Shown: positions 61,813 through 64,000 of the stretch, piece after piece
How positions within the stretch are numbered: the first letter of the stretch is position 1
Layout of the letters: each line of letters opens with the position of its first letter
Assembly: GCA_024235615.1 (NCBI GenBank)
Contig: JACKMB010000001.1
Coordinates: forward strand, 744,001 to 808,000
Reading direction: 5' to 3'
Length of the DNA stretch: 64,000 bases
Origin: Thauera sp.
Lineage (GTDB): Bacteria > Pseudomonadota > Gammaproteobacteria > Burkholderiales > Rhodocyclaceae
Program-made: the position numbers and the translations under genes
Notes under the pieces: model-generated
The model's database searches: none
Told to the model about the DNA's origin: nothing
The model's input: the letters and a program-made list of their open reading frames with translations, nothing else

Positions 61813-62468
61813 GCGGCCGGCAAAGCATCGCCCGCGGCGGCAGGCGTGCCGGCCGCGTCCTCGGAAGCCGCGCCGGGCGGCACCAGCCAGCCGCCGATCA
61901 CGCGCTCGACCTCCTCCACCCCGCTCTTCTTGAGACTGGAGAACAGCTGCACGCTGACCTGCGGCCCGAGCGGCTCGAGCGCGCGCCGCACCTCCTGCAG
62001 GGTCGCCGCGGCAGCCCCGCGCGAGAGCTTGTCGCTCTTGGTGAGCAGCACGTGCATGGGCCGGCCCGAGGGCGCGAACCAATCGATCATGTTGCGGTCG
62101 AGAGGCGTGAGCGGATGACGGCTGTCCATGATCAGCACGAGTCCGATCAGGCTCTCGCGCGTGCGCAGGTAGGTCTCGATCAGCCCCGACCACTGGCGGC
62201 GGATCTTTTCGGGCACTGCGGCGTAGCCGTAGCCGGGCAGATCGACGAGCAAGGCGCCGTTGTTGAGGCGGAAGAAGTTGATCAGCTGGGTGCGCCCGGG
62301 CGTCTTCGACACGTAGGCCAGGCGCACATGGCCTGCGAGGGTATTGATCGCGCTCGACTTGCCGGCGTTGGAGCGCCCTGCGAAGGCGATCTCCGCCCCC
62401 GAGGGTGGCGGCAGCCCCGAAGGCTTGGCGATCGAGATTTCGAATGTTGCGTTGCGGAACAGAGGCAT
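61782..62468 (-). CDS. ysxC: Ribosome biogenesis GTPase YsxC/EngB
   Basis: Essential GTPase of 228 residues in 50S assembly. G1 [17 protein letters not shown] (about residue 29), G2 [12 protein letters not shown]3 [13 protein letters not shown] and G4 LLTKSDKLS are all present; EngB-type start [18 protein letters not shown]. The last 35 residues are an Ala/Pro-rich tail. The stop overlaps the terminator of the candidate + strand small RNA. Divergent from the cytochrome c4 gene. Confidence 0.96.
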   Translation of the reverse strand: MPLFRNATFEISIAKPSGLPPPSGAEIAFAGRSNAGKSSAINTLAGHVRLAYVSKTPGRTQLINFFRLNNGALLVDLPGYGYAAVPEKIRRQWSGLIETYLRTRESLIGLVLIMDSRHPLTPLDRNMIDWFAPSGRPMHVLLTKSDKLSRGAAAATLQEVRRALEPLGPQVSVQLFSSLKKSGVEEVERVIGGWLVPPGAASEDAAGTPAAAGDALPAAKTKAPDQGT

Positions 62469-62591
62469 GGATAAAGATCACCGGAAACCGCGCCTTGCGC
62501 GGCAAACAGACCTCATCGCATCGCGCAATCAGGCGTTCGTGTATTAGAATACCTCGTTTGAAACAATCACTCACGGCTTTCCGAGGACATC

Positions 62592-63221
62592 ATGATCAAG
62601 CGTTCCCTGCTGCTCTCGTCGCTTCTGCTGGTCGCCGGCGGCCTTCAGGCCCAGGACCAGGCCCCGGACCTCGAAAAGGCCAAGCAGACCGCCGAGACGG
62701 TCTGCGCGGCCTGTCACAGCGCCGATGGCAACAGCCAGCTCCCGGCCAACCCGAAGATCGCCGGCCAGCACGAGGACTACCTCTTCAAGCAGCTGCGCGA
62801 GTTCAAGGGCTGGAACGGCAACCCCCCGGTGCGTGAAAACGCGATCATGGGCGCGATGGTCGCCGGCCTCGAGGAGGCCGACATGCGCGGCCTCGCGAAG
62901 TACTTCGCCTCCAACGAGCTGAAGCCCGAGCCGGCCAAGAGCCTGGGCACCATCGAGCTCGGCCAGAAGATCTGGCGCGCTGGCATCGCCGAGAAGGGCG
63001 TGCCCGCCTGTGCAGCCTGCCACGGCCCCGCGGGCGCCGGCATGCCCGCGCAGTATCCGCGCCTGTCCGGCCAGTTCGCCGAATACACCGAGGCGCAGAT
63101 GAAGGCCTTCCGCGACGGCGTGCGCCTGAACGATCCGAACAGCATGATGCGCATGATCGCGATCAAGATGACGGACCCGGAAATCAAGGCCGTCGCCGAC
63201 TACGCGACCGGCCTGCGCTGA
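62592..63221 (+). CDS. Dihaem cytochrome c4
   Basis: Periplasmic electron carrier of 209 residues, probably donating electrons to terminal oxidases. Signal peptide KRSLLLSSLLLVAGGLQAQ. Two CxxCH haem sites: VCAACHSADGN (about residue 38) and ACAACHGPAGAGMPAQYPRLSGQ (about 140), each in a c-type domain of about 90 residues with likely Met ligands (NAIMGAMV; SMMRMIA). It precedes resB, a haem-lyase component that matures such cytochromes. A TAGAAT at 62545-62550 may be its -10 box. Confidence 0.95.
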   Translation: MIKRSLLLSSLLLVAGGLQAQDQAPDLEKAKQTAETVCAACHSADGNSQLPANPKIAGQHEDYLFKQLREFKGWNGNPPVRENAIMGAMVAGLEEADMRGLAKYFASNELKPEPAKSLGTIELGQKIWRAGIAEKGVPACAACHGPAGAGMPAQYPRLSGQFAEYTEAQMKAFRDGVRLNDPNSMMRMIAIKMTDPEIKAVADYATGLR

Positions 63222-63276
63222 CCCGCTGTCTGCCCGGCCTTCGGGCCGGCGGGACGCCTCGCCACGTCAGGATGTG

Positions 63277-63298
63277 CGCGCCCGCGAAGGCGGGCGCG
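63277..63298. terminator. Strong hairpin after cytochrome c4
   Basis: Perfect 9-bp stem CGCGCCCGC/GCGGGCGCG with a GAAG loop lies 55 bp past the stop. A smaller CCGGCC-TTCG-GGCCGG hairpin (63235-63250) lies nearer. Neither has an adjacent T-run, so termination is uncertain. Confidence 0.45.
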
Positions 63299-63413
63299 AG
63301 CATGTTTCCGCTTTCCGGCGCGACTCGCGCCCGCCGCCCGCAAGGCGCGGCTCGATCGCCCGCCGCACCGCCTGGCCTGCGGTGCCGGCGTCCGTTTTTT
63401 CTCCGAGGTCCGG

Positions 63414-64000
63414 ATGCATAGCGGCATCGCGCGCGCCCTCTTCGAGCTGCTCAGCTCGATGCGATTTGCCATCTCCCTGCTGACGATCCTGTCGATCGCC
63501 TCGGTGGTGGGAACGGTCGTTCGCCAGAACGAGCCTTTCAACGCCTATCTCAACCAGTTCGGTCCGTTCTGGTTCCCCGTGTTCGAGAAGCTCGGCCTGT
63601 ACTCGGTGTACAACGCCGGCTGGTTCCTCGTCATCCTCGCCTTCCTGGTGCTGTCGACCACGCTCTGCATCGTGCGCCAGACCGCACCGATGCTGCGCGA
63701 GATGCGCAGCTTCCGCGAGCGCGCGCGCGAGGCCTCGCTGCGCAGCTTCGCCCACCGCGCCATCCTCGTGCCGGCAGTGCCCGAGGCCGACACGATCGAG
63801 CGCGCGCGGGCCTACCTCGCGCACGCGGGCTTCGCCAGCCGGGTGGCCGACAACGGCGAAGGCACCCTGCTCGCCGCCCGCCAGGGCAGCGCCGGGCGCA
63901 TCGGCTACTTCCTCGCCCACGGCGCGATCGTGCTGATCTGCGTGGGCGGCCTGCTCGACGGCAACCTGCCACTGCGCCTGCAGGTCTGGCTGGGCGACAA
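63414..64000 (+). CDS. resB: Cytochrome c biogenesis protein ResB (Ccs1), N-terminal part
   Basis: System II cytochrome c maturation protein that, with CcsA, delivers haem to apocytochromes; the gene runs off the window after about 195 codons. It begins ALFELLSSMRFAISLLTILSIASVVGTVVRQNEP (first membrane helix and ResB signature), then FGPFWFPVFEKLGLYSVYNAGWFLVILAFLVLSTTLCIVRQTAPML (second helix) and a third helix near YFLAHGAIVLICVGGLLDG. GAGG lies 6 bp before the ATG. It follows cytochrome c4 at about 190 bp, a natural pairing. Confidence 0.92.
   Translation, partial: MHSGIARALFELLSSMRFAISLLTILSIASVVGTVVRQNEPFNAYLNQFGPFWFPVFEKLGLYSVYNAGWFLVILAFLVLSTTLCIVRQTAPMLREMRSFRERAREASLRSFAHRAILVPAVPEADTIERARAYLAHAGFASRVADNGEGTLLAARQGSAGRIGYFLAHGAIVLICVGGLLDGNLPLRLQVWLGD

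Overview
The window is GC-rich, almost fully coding chromosomal DNA from a betaproteobacterium, most likely of the Rhodocyclales (Thauera/Azoarcus type). That placement is an inference from several features: the rhodanese-grxC-secB-gpsA block, cytochrome c4 followed by resB (system II cytochrome c maturation), glyA-nrdR-ribD, envC-ctpA-moeB, paired TRAP dicarboxylate/2-oxoacid transporters, and GTAG-type REP palindromes. There is no prophage, insertion sequence, CRISPR array, rRNA or tRNA that I can see.

Layout. 1-15 kb: the tail of a SulP anion transporter, acylphosphatase, dnaE, a hybrid sensor kinase split by an in-frame amber codon, a divergent periplasmic binding lipoprotein, quinone oxidoreductase, outer-membrane phospholipase A, malic enzyme (maeB) and an orphan ParA-type ATPase. 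15-25 kb: a tandem REP array, an AI-2E-type permease and CorC-like protein, then a yybP-ykoY (Mn2+) riboswitch with an intrinsic terminator ahead of terC, a NaChBac-type sodium channel, an FKBP isomerase, two PIN-domain toxin-antitoxin pairs and alaS. 25-36 kb: cobalamin adenosyltransferase, an ABC exporter, dinB, aroG, msrPQ, a second REP array, a methyltransferase-mog-yjgA operon and pmbA. 36-45 kb: two paralogous TRAP transporters on either side of a histidine phosphatase. 45-55 kb: glyA-nrdR-ribD, the opposite-strand envC-ctpA-(HMA-like)-moeB operon, then an ArsR-family regulator of SqrR/BigR type with rhodanese, glutaredoxin, secB and gpsA. 55-64 kb: trmL, the largest REP array (seven units), comF, bioB-bioC, a HAD phosphatase, GNAT, hemB, ysxC, cytochrome c4 and the start of resB.

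How the genes fit together. Most are housekeeping: replication (dnaE), translation (alaS, trmL), cofactors (bioBC, ribD, hemB, mog, moeB, cobalamin), envelope maintenance (envC, ctpA, pldA), protein export (secB) and periplasmic methionine-sulfoxide repair (msrPQ). C4/2-oxoacid uptake through TRAP systems together with malic enzyme suits an organism living on organic acids. The Mn2+ riboswitch with terC, and the candidate persulfide sensor with rhodanese and glutaredoxin, are the clearest regulatory circuits.

Most notable signals: (1) a candidate small RNA on the + strand at about 61690-61812, in the gap between ysxC and hemB (both on the - strand), with four consecutive hairpins, C-rich loops and two intrinsic terminators that no annotated + strand gene explains; (2) the amber codon separating kinase and receiver domains of one hybrid histidine kinase; (3) three tandem REP/inverted-REP arrays with periods of 117 or 120 bp that share palindromic arms but carry array-specific spacers; (4) a dispersed GTNAGGS heptamer repeat; (5) a PIN toxin-antitoxin pair abutting alaS.
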